The position numbers and the translations under genes are program-made. From Paenibacillus sp. YN15 (GTDB taxonomy: Bacteria; Bacillota; Bacilli; Paenibacillales; NBRC-103111), in NCBI RefSeq assembly GCF_003285005.1, contig NZ_QMFA01000038.1, positions 1-64,000 on the forward strand: a stretch of 64,000 nt of DNA, read 5' to 3'. Shown here piece by piece: positions 45,960 through 55,661 of the stretch (the stretch's first letter is position 1; every line of letters begins with the position of its first letter). Below the pieces are notes generated by a model that saw only the letters and a program-made list of their open reading frames with translations, made no database searches and was not told the DNA's origin.

Positions 45960-46922
45960 TTAGTAGACACCTGCCAACAATGACCCGTGCCCTGCAAAAG
46001 GATAGTCGATGGTGATGCGCCCCGTCTGACAGTCGCCAAGGCCGCTGTACAGATCGGCCCTCCCGTCCGGACGCGTGACAATGCCCGAGGCGAAGACGCA
46101 ATCTGTCAGGTATGGCTTTTTGGCCGGACCCGGCGGGTAGCAGGGACGGCTGCCAATGAGATGAAGATCTGCGGATTCGCGGGTGACCGGATCGAAGACA
46201 AAGGCCATGTTCAGGTATACCCGTTGCTCTCCTCCGCGCTCATCCTGATCCCGGTAACAGATATGGCCGATAATGCCGATCTTGCCGCTGTCCAGCAGAT
46301 ACGCCTGATTGACGCCCCCCCATTCGCCTTCCCCGAAGATGCCGTGAATGTATGGGGCATTGGCAATCACATCCGCGGTCAGCTCATCCAGACTGTTGAT
46401 AGTGGTGAAGCCGATCATGGACTCGCTGCCATACTTGCCTCTCAATTCGCTGCTGCGCGGACGGGAGAAAACGCCAATCCTGCCATCCGCCAGGGGAACA
46501 AGGCGAATATCCTTCATTTTGCTCGGCCCGGTGGTGAAATAGTACAAGTCATGGAGATCCGTTCCCCGGAAAAAGTAGCCGAAAAACGTGCTGTATGATC
46601 CGCGCTCATATTGCACATGAGTCCCGCCCAGCACCAGTTCATCGCCAATCTCCGTGATATAAGGGTCCTCCAGCGTATAGATCATACTATTGTCCACTAT
46701 TGTCCATTCATCCTGTCCCGTCTCCTCGAACAGCCGAACCCAGGAGCGGGCCCACTCCTCACGGCGTTCCACCCGCCCGAACAAATAGCGTTTCCCGTTT
46801 CTCGTGAACGGAATGGACCCATTGTACACATCAAAGCCATCTACGCCATGAAATCGCAGAGTCGCACTTTCGTAAATACGTTTCTGCGCTTCAAATTCCA
46901 TTCTTCGCTGCTTCAAGGTCAA
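45960..46922 (-). CDS. DUF1861 family protein (beta-propeller, possible sugar-processing protein)
   Basis: The 320-aa protein matches the DUF1861 family in its blocks GVDGFDVYNGSIPF, RVERREEWARSWVRLFEE, VNQAYLLDSGKIGIIGHICY and YLTDCVFASGIVTRPDGRAD. Repeated beta-strand/loop units suggest a five-bladed propeller similar to GH43/GH130-type folds. No signal peptide is seen, so it is cytoplasmic and would act on imported sugar; the reaction is unknown. I prefer a TTG start (GAGGTGG 6 bases upstream); an ATG seven codons earlier (46943) is possible. It is last in the transport operon. Confidence 0.75.
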   Translation of the reverse strand: MTLKQRRMEFEAQKRIYESATLRFHGVDGFDVYNGSIPFTRNGKRYLFGRVERREEWARSWVRLFEETGQDEWTIVDNSMIYTLEDPYITEIGDELVLGGTHVQYERGSYSTFFGYFFRGTDLHDLYYFTTGPSKMKDIRLVPLADGRIGVFSRPRSSELRGKYGSESMIGFTTINSLDELTADVIANAPYIHGIFGEGEWGGVNQAYLLDSGKIGIIGHICYRDQDERGGEQRVYLNMAFVFDPVTRESADLHLIGSRPCYPPGPAKKPYLTDCVFASGIVTRPDGRADLYSGLGDCQTGRITIDYPFAGHGSLLAGVY

Positions 46923-46979
46923 CCGTATCCACCTCACATTCATCTGCCTTTCTAAAAGCCGGTCAGACTTCTAACTTTG

Positions 46980-48542
46980 CTATTTCCCAAGCTTGTTCAT
47001 GAACTCGATATATTCCTTCTCCGCATCCGCTGTGGCCGGGTACCACTTCTTCTCCAGGAAGCTTTTCAATTGCTCCACAGTAATTTCGCCTGTGATATAT
47101 TTCTGCTCCTGCTCATCCTTCTCCTTGATCAGATCGGGAATCGTGTTGCCCAGGTTCAACAGCTTGGGCGCACGGACAGCCGGCACATTCACTGTCGTCA
47201 TCTTCTTTTGGGCGGCAGCCCACTGCTCCTTGAACTTGGTCAGCTTCTCCGGCGAATCGGCATTCTCGATAATGGCGCCTTGGCCGTCAATGGCATTGGC
47301 TAATGTCATATAGGTGCTGGTCAGCGTATTTACTTTGGAGGCTTGCTCCGTACTGCGGACGAGGGCCTTGCTTGCGGGATCATAGCTATCGTAAGTAAGC
47401 CCTTTCAACCCGATCTGGAATAACGCATTCGCTTCCGCCGTATTCCCCCAATCCAGGAACCGCAGCACTTCATCCACATTCTTGCTGTCCTTGCTGATCA
47501 TCCAGCCGCCCCAGGTGGACACCGTCACCAGATTCCGCGCTTCTCCCTTGCTGTTCTTCAGCACGCCCTGGTACGTAAACTTCTTGTCCGCATCCTTGTC
47601 CCGGCCCAGATTGACCATGACCCCATATTGATGGGCGGGAACCATTCCCACCTTCCCTTGGTTCAGCTTCTCCAGATCCACATAAGACTTGTTGATGATA
47701 AATTCGGGATCGATAATCTTCTCATCATGCAGCTGCTTCAAGTAGGTCAGATACGGAATATACCCGGACATCTTCTCCTTGATCTTGTAGTTTCCATCCG
47801 TATCCTTCACCCCGTTCATCATGGGCAGATCGAAGGCACTGGCAATGAAGTAGGAAGGCGCCCACACGCCGACCTGAGTGTAGCCATACGTATCCGCCTT
47901 GCCGTTGCCATCCGGATCATTCTTGGTGAACGCCCGCAGCACATTGGTCAGCTCATCCAGGGTTTCCGGAGCCTTCAGCCCCAGTTTGTCCAGCCAAACC
48001 TGGTTGACCATGTAGCCCCAATGGTTGTCGATATTGGTTTTGGGAATCATGTATATTTTACCATCATTCACAGACTTGACGCTATCCCACATTTCCTTGG
48101 TAATATTCTTCATCAGATTGGGATACTTGGAAATCTTGTCATCCAACGGAAGCAGCAAGCCGTTCTGCGCCCAGGTCTCCATACTGGCATCAGCGCCGCC
48201 CCAGTTGTAGATCAGGTCCGGCAGCTCGCCCGACGCCATCATCACCTTCAATTTGTCCGTATAATTGTTGATCGGAGGCGCTTCGATGGACAGCTTCACA
48301 TTGGCCAGCTTCTCCGCCTCGGCGACTACCGGGTTGTTCTCCAGGATAATCCCGGCATTCACCCGGTTGAACATCTTGATGGTAACCGGAGCTTTGGCCG
48401 CAGGGCTTGATCCAGTGGAAGCAGCCGGATCGGTTGTGCCTTCGCTTTTCTTGTCACCGCCTCCACATCCGGATAGAACCGCAGTCAAGAGCAGGGCGGA
48501 CGCCAATAAACTTGCTGAAAGCTTGTTTGATCTAGTCAACAC
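46980..48542 (-). CDS. extracellular solute-binding lipoprotein of the sugar ABC importer
   Basis: The 520-aa protein has a lipoprotein signal (LLASALLLTAVLSGCGGG, lipidated Cys about residue 26) and a family-1 sugar-binding-protein fold. DPDGNGKADTYGYT around residue 215 is the calcium-loop-like motif common in LipO/LplA-type binding proteins of Paenibacillus. It presumably captures oligosaccharide outside the membrane and delivers it to the two permeases just upstream. Start is GTG with AGGGGAG upstream. A second binding protein lies at the other side of the permease pair. Confidence 0.88.
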   Translation of the reverse strand: MLTRSNKLSASLLASALLLTAVLSGCGGGDKKSEGTTDPAASTGSSPAAKAPVTIKMFNRVNAGIILENNPVVAEAEKLANVKLSIEAPPINNYTDKLKVMMASGELPDLIYNWGGADASMETWAQNGLLLPLDDKISKYPNLMKNITKEMWDSVKSVNDGKIYMIPKTNIDNHWGYMVNQVWLDKLGLKAPETLDELTNVLRAFTKNDPDGNGKADTYGYTQVGVWAPSYFIASAFDLPMMNGVKDTDGNYKIKEKMSGYIPYLTYLKQLHDEKIIDPEFIINKSYVDLEKLNQGKVGMVPAHQYGVMVNLGRDKDADKKFTYQGVLKNSKGEARNLVTVSTWGGWMISKDSKNVDEVLRFLDWGNTAEANALFQIGLKGLTYDSYDPASKALVRSTEQASKVNTLTSTYMTLANAIDGQGAIIENADSPEKLTKFKEQWAAAQKKMTTVNVPAVRAPKLLNLGNTIPDLIKEKDEQEQKYITGEITVEQLKSFLEKKWYPATADAEKEYIEFMNKLGK

Positions 48543-48617
48543 AAATCTCCCCTTTATCCTGATTATCTATTACAACCGCTACCTGCCGCAGTTATAACCA
48601 AGTCAACGCTGAGGCAT

Positions 48618-49484
48618 TCATCCTTTGATGGACCCCACCAGCAAGCCCTTCATGAAAAACCGCTGCAAGAACGGATACACCATAATAATCGGCAATGTAG
48701 CAAATACAATAATCGCCATCTTAAGGGTAAATTCCGTTACGCTGCCAGTATCCATCATATCCCGGGCCAACCCTCCGTCCTCCACCACCAAGTCCCGCAG
48801 AATGAGCATCAACGGCCACAAGCTGCGCTTGGAGGTATAGATAATGGCGGAGAAGAACGTATTCCACTGACCGACTGCATGGAAAATAACGAAGGTGGCA
48901 ATGGCCGGTTTGGACAGCGGAATAATAATCCGGAACAGCACCTTAATCTCGTTGGCGCCGTCGATATAGGCGGATTCCTCCAGACTGGCGGGGATGGAAC
49001 CGATGAAATTTTTCATCAGAATCAAGTTATACGCTCCCAATACCCCCGGCAATATCAAGCTCCAGATGGTATTGTACAAGCCCAGCGTCTTAATCAGATA
49101 GAAGTTGGGAATAAGCCCGCCGTTAAAAAACATGGTGAACACGATAAACGCCAGAATGACATTCCGTCCCTTCAAGTCCGGCTTGGACAGCGGGTAAGCG
49201 GAAATGACCATCAAGAAGATGTTCAGCGCTACACCGGCAAGTGTAATCAACACCGTAACCTTGTAGCCGCTCCACATCAGCGGCATCTGCAGAATTTGCT
49301 TGTAAGCGCCAAACTCCAGGCGGCTCGGAATCAGCCGCAAAGGATGCTCCAGGTACTCGGCATAAGGCGTTACCGAGAAGGAAACCACGTAGAGGAAAGG
49401 AAACAGGCAGGCCAAGGAAAACAGAGTCACAAATATATAATTGATCACACTGAACACGCGATCGCCTGCGCCATTGTTTACCAT
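48618..49484 (-). CDS. carbohydrate ABC transporter permease (LplC-like)
   Basis: The 288-aa protein has six membrane segments and the permease EAA loop (EESAYIDGANEIKVLFRIII). It belongs to the MalG/LplC (CUT1) type. The ATG at 49484 has GGAGG 7 bases upstream and overlaps the end of the other permease by 7 bases, so the two are translated together. No ATPase gene is present; CUT1 systems of this type use a shared ATPase such as MsmX. Confidence 0.92.
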   Translation of the reverse strand: MVNNGAGDRVFSVINYIFVTLFSLACLFPFLYVVSFSVTPYAEYLEHPLRLIPSRLEFGAYKQILQMPLMWSGYKVTVLITLAGVALNIFLMVISAYPLSKPDLKGRNVILAFIVFTMFFNGGLIPNFYLIKTLGLYNTIWSLILPGVLGAYNLILMKNFIGSIPASLEESAYIDGANEIKVLFRIIIPLSKPAIATFVIFHAVGQWNTFFSAIIYTSKRSLWPLMLILRDLVVEDGGLARDMMDTGSVTEFTLKMAIIVFATLPIIMVYPFLQRFFMKGLLVGSIKG

Positions 49485-50404
49485 ATGCCATCCTCCTTCA
49501 TCAGCTTGGCCAGACGGTCGCCCATCATCAGGAAGATCAGGCCAATAACAGAAGTGAACAGTCCCACCGTCGTTCCGAAGGAGAAGCGGCTGCCCAGCAG
49601 CCCCACCCGGTACGAATACGTCTCGAACACTTCGGATACCCTCAGATTCATCGGATTCTGCAAGACGAATATTTGCTCGAAGCCGTTGCCCATAATATGT
49701 CCCAAGCGGAGAATGAACAGCACCATAATCGTGGATTTGATGCCGGGAACCGTCACATACCAAATTCGTTGCAGCCGGCTGGCGCCGTCTATGCTGGCGG
49801 CTTCGTACAATTCAGAGTTAATGCCGGTAATGGCGGCAAGGAAAATGATGCTGCCCCAACCGGCTTCCTTCCAGATGCTGCTCAACACCACAATGGGACG
49901 GAAGTAATCCGGATCAGCCAGGAAGAAGACCGGTTCGATGCCGAACTGCTTCAGGAAAATATTGACCAGCCCCCAACTGGGGGACAGGAAGTTCACCAGA
50001 ATGCCGCCGATGACTACCCAGGAAATAAAGTGCGGCAAATAAATGATCGTTTGGGTCAGACGCTGATACGTCACCTGGCGAATTTCGTTCAGCAAGAGCG
50101 CCAGCAAGATCGGGAAGGGAAAGGTGAATACAAGCCGCAGCAGCCCAAGATAGAACGAGTTCCAAAACACCTGGTAGAAATCGCTTAATCCGAACATGTA
50201 CTTGAAGTGCTCCAAACCAACCCAAGGACTGTGGATGATCCCTTTGGCAAAGTTGAAGTCCTTAAACGCAATAATGATTCCATACATGGGGACATAATTG
50301 AAGATGAAAAAATATACAACACATGGAATAAGAAGAATATAAAGGTATTTCTTCCTGTCCAGATACCGCAAAGCTTTTTTGGCTCGTGCTGATTTCACAG
50401 CCAT
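49478..50404 (-). CDS. carbohydrate ABC transporter permease (LplB-like)
   Basis: The 308-aa protein has a short basic N-terminus (KSARAKKALRYLDRKKYLYI), about six membrane segments, and the EAA loop (YEAASIDGASRLQRIWYVTV). It is the MalF/LplB partner of the permease at 48618. ATG at 50404 has AAAGGGGTGA upstream; a GTG three codons earlier overlaps that site. Confidence 0.92.
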   Translation of the reverse strand: MAVKSARAKKALRYLDRKKYLYILLIPCVVYFFIFNYVPMYGIIIAFKDFNFAKGIIHSPWVGLEHFKYMFGLSDFYQVFWNSFYLGLLRLVFTFPFPILLALLLNEIRQVTYQRLTQTIIYLPHFISWVVIGGILVNFLSPSWGLVNIFLKQFGIEPVFFLADPDYFRPIVVLSSIWKEAGWGSIIFLAAITGINSELYEAASIDGASRLQRIWYVTVPGIKSTIMVLFILRLGHIMGNGFEQIFVLQNPMNLRVSEVFETYSYRVGLLGSRFSFGTTVGLFTSVIGLIFLMMGDRLAKLMKEDGIW

Positions 50405-50499
50405 TTTGCTCACCCCTTTGCCTCTTAAGTATACCTATCTGGCAAAGGGGCAACATTCAGAAATTAACGATAAACAGATACGATTTTTCGATTATCGCT

Positions 50500-52158
50500 T
50501 CATTTTCCCCGGGCGGCGCGCTGCTCCCTGAATAGCTGGTAGATATCCTTCGTCATAATCGCCTGATCCCTGTCATGGGCATAGAAGCTCCGGTACCATT
50601 CGTCCACCTGTTTGCCTCCCGCCTGCTCCCACAGCGCTTCCGCCTCCTGGCGGGCTTCCCCGGGAGAATAGTTCGGAGTCAGAATCGCCTTGAGCCAGAT
50701 ATCCCCGTCTGTGCCCACAGCGCCGGTTACCTGGTTCAGAATCCCCTGCAAGTGCTGGGGCAGTCTGGGCATTTGCTCTGCATGGGTAGGCCCCGCTGTC
50801 TCCAGAGCGAAGTTCACATAGGAGGAATTCAGCTCGAACATCTGCTGGACCTCCCGCTGCAGCGGTTCCTTCTCATCCAGTTTTTCTGTACCGTAATAAC
50901 AGGGGCCGGCAAGGGTCGGAGAGGTAAGCATCCCGAAATCCCCGGCTCCAAAATTAAACTCCTTGCGCCACTTGTCCATGCCTGTCAGTCTGGGGCAGCC
51001 GTCAGGCGTCACCTTATGATGAATACCTTCAAACCCGAAATACATCGTCTTCATGAACAGCTCCGACACGGCGAAATCGACGTACTGCATCACCGCCTCC
51101 GGATTGCGGGTGTTGGCATTGACGACACCGGTCATCTGCACCGGGTTAACGAATATCGGATTGAACTGCCCTACCGGTGTAACCGGATAGGGAATAACCG
51201 TAAGCCGGGCATCGGGGACATTCCTTTTTAGCCGCAAATAGAAGTCGTTATAGAAGGCGGCCGGAACATTGAACTGATCCATAAAGATCCCGATCCGCCC
51301 CCGCAAAAAGTCTTGTCTGGCACGGTACCCATTCTTGTCGTTCCAGAATTCCCGGTCCGCCAGCCCTTCATCATAGATCCGCTTCCTAAAAGCGGTCACC
51401 GCCTCAATATTGTCCCAGCCATGCACCAATTCCCCGCCGCGGACCACATAGTCCGGATGAATTAATCCGAACATCTCATTGATCACAGCGCTGGAAACGC
51501 CTGCCAAGGCGATGCCATAGGTATCCCGCTTGCCATTGCCGTCCGGGTCCTGTTCGGTGAATGCTTTGGCCACTTGGAACAGCTCCTCCGTCGTATGCGG
51601 AATATCCAGCTGCAGCCGCTCCAACCAGTCCGTACGGATGAACACCGCCCGCATAGGCACCGTCTCGTTGATCCGGCCAAACTGGTACAGCCGTCCATCC
51701 TCACCCGTCCCCGCTTTGCGCAGAATCGGATAACGCTGCAATATTTCCTTATAGGTGGTGCTGTACTGCTCGATCATATCGTCAATGGGCCGCAGCAGCC
51801 CTTTGTCAATGAGCGTATTCTTGATTTGCGGAGCATACTCCATAATCAGGTCGGGAGCTTCTCCTGCAGCGAACAATCCATTCAGCTTCTGCTCGGCTTG
51901 GGTCCGCAGCACGGGAACAAACTCCACATCCACAGGACCTGCTTCTTTGATCCAGCGGGTGATCTTGTTGTTGACAATAGAACCTTCGCTGGACGGAACA
52001 TTCACCCGGTCATAAACGGAAACCCTGATCCGCGGCTTCGGCTTCGCATCTGACGGATCACCGCCGCTTGTTCCACAGGCAGCCGCACCTAACGCCAGCA
52101 GCATAAGCACGGCTAACAACAGCCTGCAACGATGCCGCTTCCCCTTCTGTCCGTCCAA
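50500..52158 (-). CDS. second solute-binding lipoprotein (LipO-like)
   Basis: The 552-aa protein has a lipoprotein signal (RLLLAVLMLLALGAAACGTS, lipidated Cys) and the same DPDGNGKRDTYGIALAG motif as the protein at 46980, but is clearly a different paralogue (longer, with a distinct C-terminal part). I prefer the TTG at 52158, preceded by GAGGAGGGG; an ATG 14 codons earlier (52200) would overlap the yesN stop (ATGA) but makes an unusually long signal n-region. It sits between yesN and the permeases. Confidence 0.85.
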   Translation of the reverse strand: MDGQKGKRHRCRLLLAVLMLLALGAAACGTSGGDPSDAKPKPRIRVSVYDRVNVPSSEGSIVNNKITRWIKEAGPVDVEFVPVLRTQAEQKLNGLFAAGEAPDLIMEYAPQIKNTLIDKGLLRPIDDMIEQYSTTYKEILQRYPILRKAGTGEDGRLYQFGRINETVPMRAVFIRTDWLERLQLDIPHTTEELFQVAKAFTEQDPDGNGKRDTYGIALAGVSSAVINEMFGLIHPDYVVRGGELVHGWDNIEAVTAFRKRIYDEGLADREFWNDKNGYRARQDFLRGRIGIFMDQFNVPAAFYNDFYLRLKRNVPDARLTVIPYPVTPVGQFNPIFVNPVQMTGVVNANTRNPEAVMQYVDFAVSELFMKTMYFGFEGIHHKVTPDGCPRLTGMDKWRKEFNFGAGDFGMLTSPTLAGPCYYGTEKLDEKEPLQREVQQMFELNSSYVNFALETAGPTHAEQMPRLPQHLQGILNQVTGAVGTDGDIWLKAILTPNYSPGEARQEAEALWEQAGGKQVDEWYRSFYAHDRDQAIMTKDIYQLFREQRAARGK

Positions 52159-52196
52159 TCTGCTCCCCTCCTCGCTCTCCGCTGGATGCCGCCTGT

Positions 52197-53765
52197 TCAT
52201 GACTGATGCCGTTTCCTGTATTCCTTGGGGGTTAATCCGCTGTACTGCTTGAACAGTTTGGCAAAATAATTGGGCAGATCATACCCGACAATGCCCGCCA
52301 CCTCTGTCACGTTCAAGCCGGTTCCGGCCAGAAGCTGCTTTGCCTTCTCCATCCGCACCTCGATCAGAAAGGTAACAAAGCTGCGTCCGGTTTCTTTCTT
52401 GAACAAATGGCTGAAATAAGCGGGGCTCAGATGGGCCTGGACGGCCACCTCCGCCAGCGTCAGCTGCCTGCTGGCATAGTGCTCCTCCATGTAACGGATA
52501 GCGGCGGCTACGGAGCTCCCGCCGTATTTATTCTGCCACTCTGCCAGGGCCTCCGAAAAATGTCCTGTCGCCTCCGCCAGCCACTCCCGCAGCTCCTTCA
52601 AGCTGCCGCATTCATGAAGCCGCTCTATCCGAGCTGTCAACAGTCCGGGATCATATCCCGCCTCCAGCTGTCTTCGGGCCGTTTCCTGCAAGGCAAAACC
52701 CAGTGACAGCGCTTCCAGCTTCCGCACCTCCGGGCCGGAGGCGCACACTGCTTCGGTTAGCTGCTCCAGACATTCCTTCAATCCCTTCAGGTTCCCTTCC
52801 CGAATCAGCTCGGCCAACTGTTCGGCGATCATCTGCTGCTTCATCCTGCTGGAGGCGCCATCGGGAAGGGATTGCGCGGCCTCCTCCCGGGACAGCGCCG
52901 ATGCGGGAAGCCCTCCCGCCGCTGCTCCGCTCCGCCGAACGCCAAGCCGTTCCTCGTACAGATCCGGAAGCTGCTCAAGAGCATCCACGGCAACCGCCTC
53001 CTGCAGCTCCGCCCGCAGGCCGAGGAAGCTCCACAGGCTCCCGGCAATGGCGCTCTGCAGCTGCTGCTCCTCTGACAGCTCCTTGATGAACAGGGCAAAA
53101 CAACCTGTCTCCACGATCAGCAAGCAGCCCGCATCCCCTTGAGTCTCCCTGGTCACCTCGCCGACAATATTCAGCACAGCAAATTGCAGGAGCGGTATAT
53201 CCTTCTTCGCATATTGCTTATGGTCGGGAGAATAGTCGGCGATATAGAGCAGGATCAATTTCGTGCCGCATATCCGGCGCTCCAGAATTGCCGCGACATC
53301 CGGGCGGCAGGGCAGCCGCAGAAACAGCTCCCGCAGCGCATTGTCCAGCCGGCGCGCTTCCTCCCGCTGCTCCCTGCCCCGCTGCTCCCGCTTGACAGCT
53401 ACCACCGCTTCCGCCTTATCCAGCACATGGCAGATATCCTGTTTGCCGCAGGGCTTCACCAGGATATCCAAAGCGCCGCAGCGCAAGGCAGTTTGGGCAT
53501 ACTGGAAATCCTGGTAGCCGGTAATCACAATTACCGCTGTGTCGGGATGGGCGGCCTTCACCCGCCGCAGCAGCTCCAGACCGTCCATCAAGGGCATCCG
53601 AATATCCGTAATGACCAGATCCGGACACAGCAGCTCCACCAGCCGCTCCGCCTCCTCGCCGTTCTCCGCTTCCCCGCACACCTCCCAGCCCGTATTCAAA
53701 CCCGCGATCATCTTGGCCAGTCCCTTGCGGAACATAGGCTCATCCTCCACCAGCAAAATCCGCAT
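52197..53765 (-). CDS. response regulator with AraC-type DNA-binding domain (YesN-like)
   Basis: The 522-aa protein begins with a receiver domain: MRILLVEDEP (acidic pocket), the phosphorylated Asp in LVITDIRMPLMDGLELL (about residue 55) and the Lys in DILVKPCGKQD. A long, variable middle region (about 130-410) follows, then an AraC helix-turn-helix pair at the C-terminus (LTLAEVAVQAHLSPAYFSHL, VAGIVGYDLPNYFAKLFKQY). It presumably activates the downstream transporter genes when phosphorylated by the neighbouring kinase. The stop of yesM is 1 base upstream of its ATG. Confidence 0.92.
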   Translation of the reverse strand: MRILLVEDEPMFRKGLAKMIAGLNTGWEVCGEAENGEEAERLVELLCPDLVITDIRMPLMDGLELLRRVKAAHPDTAVIVITGYQDFQYAQTALRCGALDILVKPCGKQDICHVLDKAEAVVAVKREQRGREQREEARRLDNALRELFLRLPCRPDVAAILERRICGTKLILLYIADYSPDHKQYAKKDIPLLQFAVLNIVGEVTRETQGDAGCLLIVETGCFALFIKELSEEQQLQSAIAGSLWSFLGLRAELQEAVAVDALEQLPDLYEERLGVRRSGAAAGGLPASALSREEAAQSLPDGASSRMKQQMIAEQLAELIREGNLKGLKECLEQLTEAVCASGPEVRKLEALSLGFALQETARRQLEAGYDPGLLTARIERLHECGSLKELREWLAEATGHFSEALAEWQNKYGGSSVAAAIRYMEEHYASRQLTLAEVAVQAHLSPAYFSHLFKKETGRSFVTFLIEVRMEKAKQLLAGTGLNVTEVAGIVGYDLPNYFAKLFKQYSGLTPKEYRKRHQS

Positions 53766-53766
53766 C

Positions 53767-55593
53767 CTATGCCTCCTCCTTCCTGTCCGGCTCCACAATA
53801 AACGGCAGCTTAAGGCTCATCTGCGTTCCTTCATGAAGAGGGTGAATCTCAAGGCCGTACATATCTCCATATACCAGATCAATTCGTCTGATCACATTTT
53901 GTATGCCGATACTCTCCCGTTCCTCCGGTCTCCTGCCCGCCGGAGCAAGTCGCTTCCTCTGCAGCCCGCGCAGAATCTCCGCCGGCATGCCGCAGCCGTT
54001 ATCTTCAATATCAATCCGCAGCGTATCCTCTCCCTGCCTGTAGGCGCGGATGGAAAGCCGCTTCTCCCCGGACATGTCCCGGAAAGCATGGATGAACACA
54101 TTTTCCACCAAAGGCTGCAGCAAGAGCCGCTGCATTCTCCCCTGCTCCAGCCCCTCCTCCATGGTGATATTGACGTGAAGGTTACTTCCGTAGCGGGCCT
54201 CCTGAATGTTGATGTAATTGCGAATTTGGGCCAGCTCCTCCTGCAAGGTGCTGGGGGTGGAGACAGGCTCCAGCGAATACTTCAGCAAATTCGATAAGCT
54301 GGTGACAAGGGACGCCGTTTCCTCATCATCGTACAGCAGCATGATTTTCCAATAAATCGTATTCAGCGTATTATGCAAAAAATGGGGATTAAGCTGTGCC
54401 TGCAGCGCCTTCAGCTCCGCTTCCTTCTCGCTTAGCTTGCTGACATACGCCTCCTGTATCAACGTATCGATATGGGTCATCATCCGGTTGAAGCTGTCCG
54501 TCAGAAATCCGAACTCATCGGCGGACGCCTTGGGAATGGCCACCCGAAAATTGCCCTCCCGAACCCGGTGCATAGCCTTCACCAAAACCAGCAAGGGCTT
54601 GAGCATTTTTCCGCTTAAGAAGGAAATGCTCGCTGTCATCAGCAGAATACTGATGAAACCCGAAACCAGCGCCAGCTTATACACATTGCGCCCCTTCTCC
54701 TTGATCCCGGACAGAGAGACGCTGCTTAACAGCTTGAAGGCCCGCGGCTCATACACGCTGGTAACAGCCAAGTAATCTGCGGTGCTGTTGCTTTGAACGA
54801 AGGTTCCCACTCCCTCCTCCAGCTCCGGCATAAAGCCGGCGGGCTGCGGAGGCTCCAGACTGTACAACAGACGGCTGTATTGGTCATACAGATGCACCCC
54901 CATCGCCCGAGCCGTCATCAGCGGATAGAGAGATTCCTCGAATAAGGTTTCATCCATAATCAGAATAACCGTTCCATACAGCCTGTACTGTTTGGTAGAC
55001 ATCAACTTCCGGGCTGCAACCAGATAGCTCTTTTCTCCCGATGGCTCCAGTTCATCCTGAAGCTTCAGCCGCTGCCAGACAATCTCCGCCGAGGGGCTCG
55101 GCATCCCTTCCTCCACCTGATTGTAGAACTCCGGAAACTGGGGCGGAACCAGCATATTCGAGTGGCTGTAAAACAAATTGTTGCCGCGCACATCCGTGAT
55201 GTACACCCCCCGGATATAGGGAGTCTCGCTCTTAAGGGGCAAGAGCACCTCCGCCAGCTCCCGCTCCAGCTGATAATTGCGGTATGCCGCGCTTTCCTGC
55301 TCCCCGGCCTCTTCCTGCATGCCAAGAACAAGCTGCTCCACATAAGGGTGAAAAAAAATAAAGTCCGTTATCCGATAGATGTCCTGAATCTTGTACCCGA
55401 TCTGCACCATCGTCTGCTCGCTGGTCTTCAGGTATTGGTTGCTCACCTCTTCCTCGAATAACCGCAGATTGATCCGGTAGGAGATATAACCGGTTACAAC
55501 TGAGCAGACCGTAATAATAACGGATAAGCTGATAATGAGCTTTACCTTGAACTGCTGGCGGATGGTTCGAATAAGGGAACGCCATTTCGTCAT
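53767..55593 (-). CDS. sensor histidine kinase (YesM-like)
   Basis: The 608-aa kinase has a transmembrane segment near residue 20-38, a large extracellular sensor part to about residue 295, a second membrane segment, a HAMP domain (about 325-380), the His_kinase block with LNPHFLHNTLNTIYWKIM (the phosphorylated His) and an HATPase domain (VENVFIHAFRDMSG, DNGCGMP, GIGIQN-like SIGIQNVIRRI). This matches the LytS/YesM family of Firmicutes that senses sugars outside the cell. ATG at 55593 has GGGGAGG upstream. It is the first gene of the island operon. Confidence 0.92.
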   Translation of the reverse strand: MTKWRSLIRTIRQQFKVKLIISLSVIITVCSVVTGYISYRINLRLFEEEVSNQYLKTSEQTMVQIGYKIQDIYRITDFIFFHPYVEQLVLGMQEEAGEQESAAYRNYQLERELAEVLLPLKSETPYIRGVYITDVRGNNLFYSHSNMLVPPQFPEFYNQVEEGMPSPSAEIVWQRLKLQDELEPSGEKSYLVAARKLMSTKQYRLYGTVILIMDETLFEESLYPLMTARAMGVHLYDQYSRLLYSLEPPQPAGFMPELEEGVGTFVQSNSTADYLAVTSVYEPRAFKLLSSVSLSGIKEKGRNVYKLALVSGFISILLMTASISFLSGKMLKPLLVLVKAMHRVREGNFRVAIPKASADEFGFLTDSFNRMMTHIDTLIQEAYVSKLSEKEAELKALQAQLNPHFLHNTLNTIYWKIMLLYDDEETASLVTSLSNLLKYSLEPVSTPSTLQEELAQIRNYINIQEARYGSNLHVNITMEEGLEQGRMQRLLLQPLVENVFIHAFRDMSGEKRLSIRAYRQGEDTLRIDIEDNGCGMPAEILRGLQRKRLAPAGRRPEERESIGIQNVIRRIDLVYGDMYGLEIHPLHEGTQMSLKLPFIVEPDRKEEA

Positions 55594-55661
55594 CTGGAAT
55601 GCCTCCCCGTCAGAAGAAAAGAAGGCCGAGAAGCTGCTTAAGCTCCTCCGCCGCATAGGGA

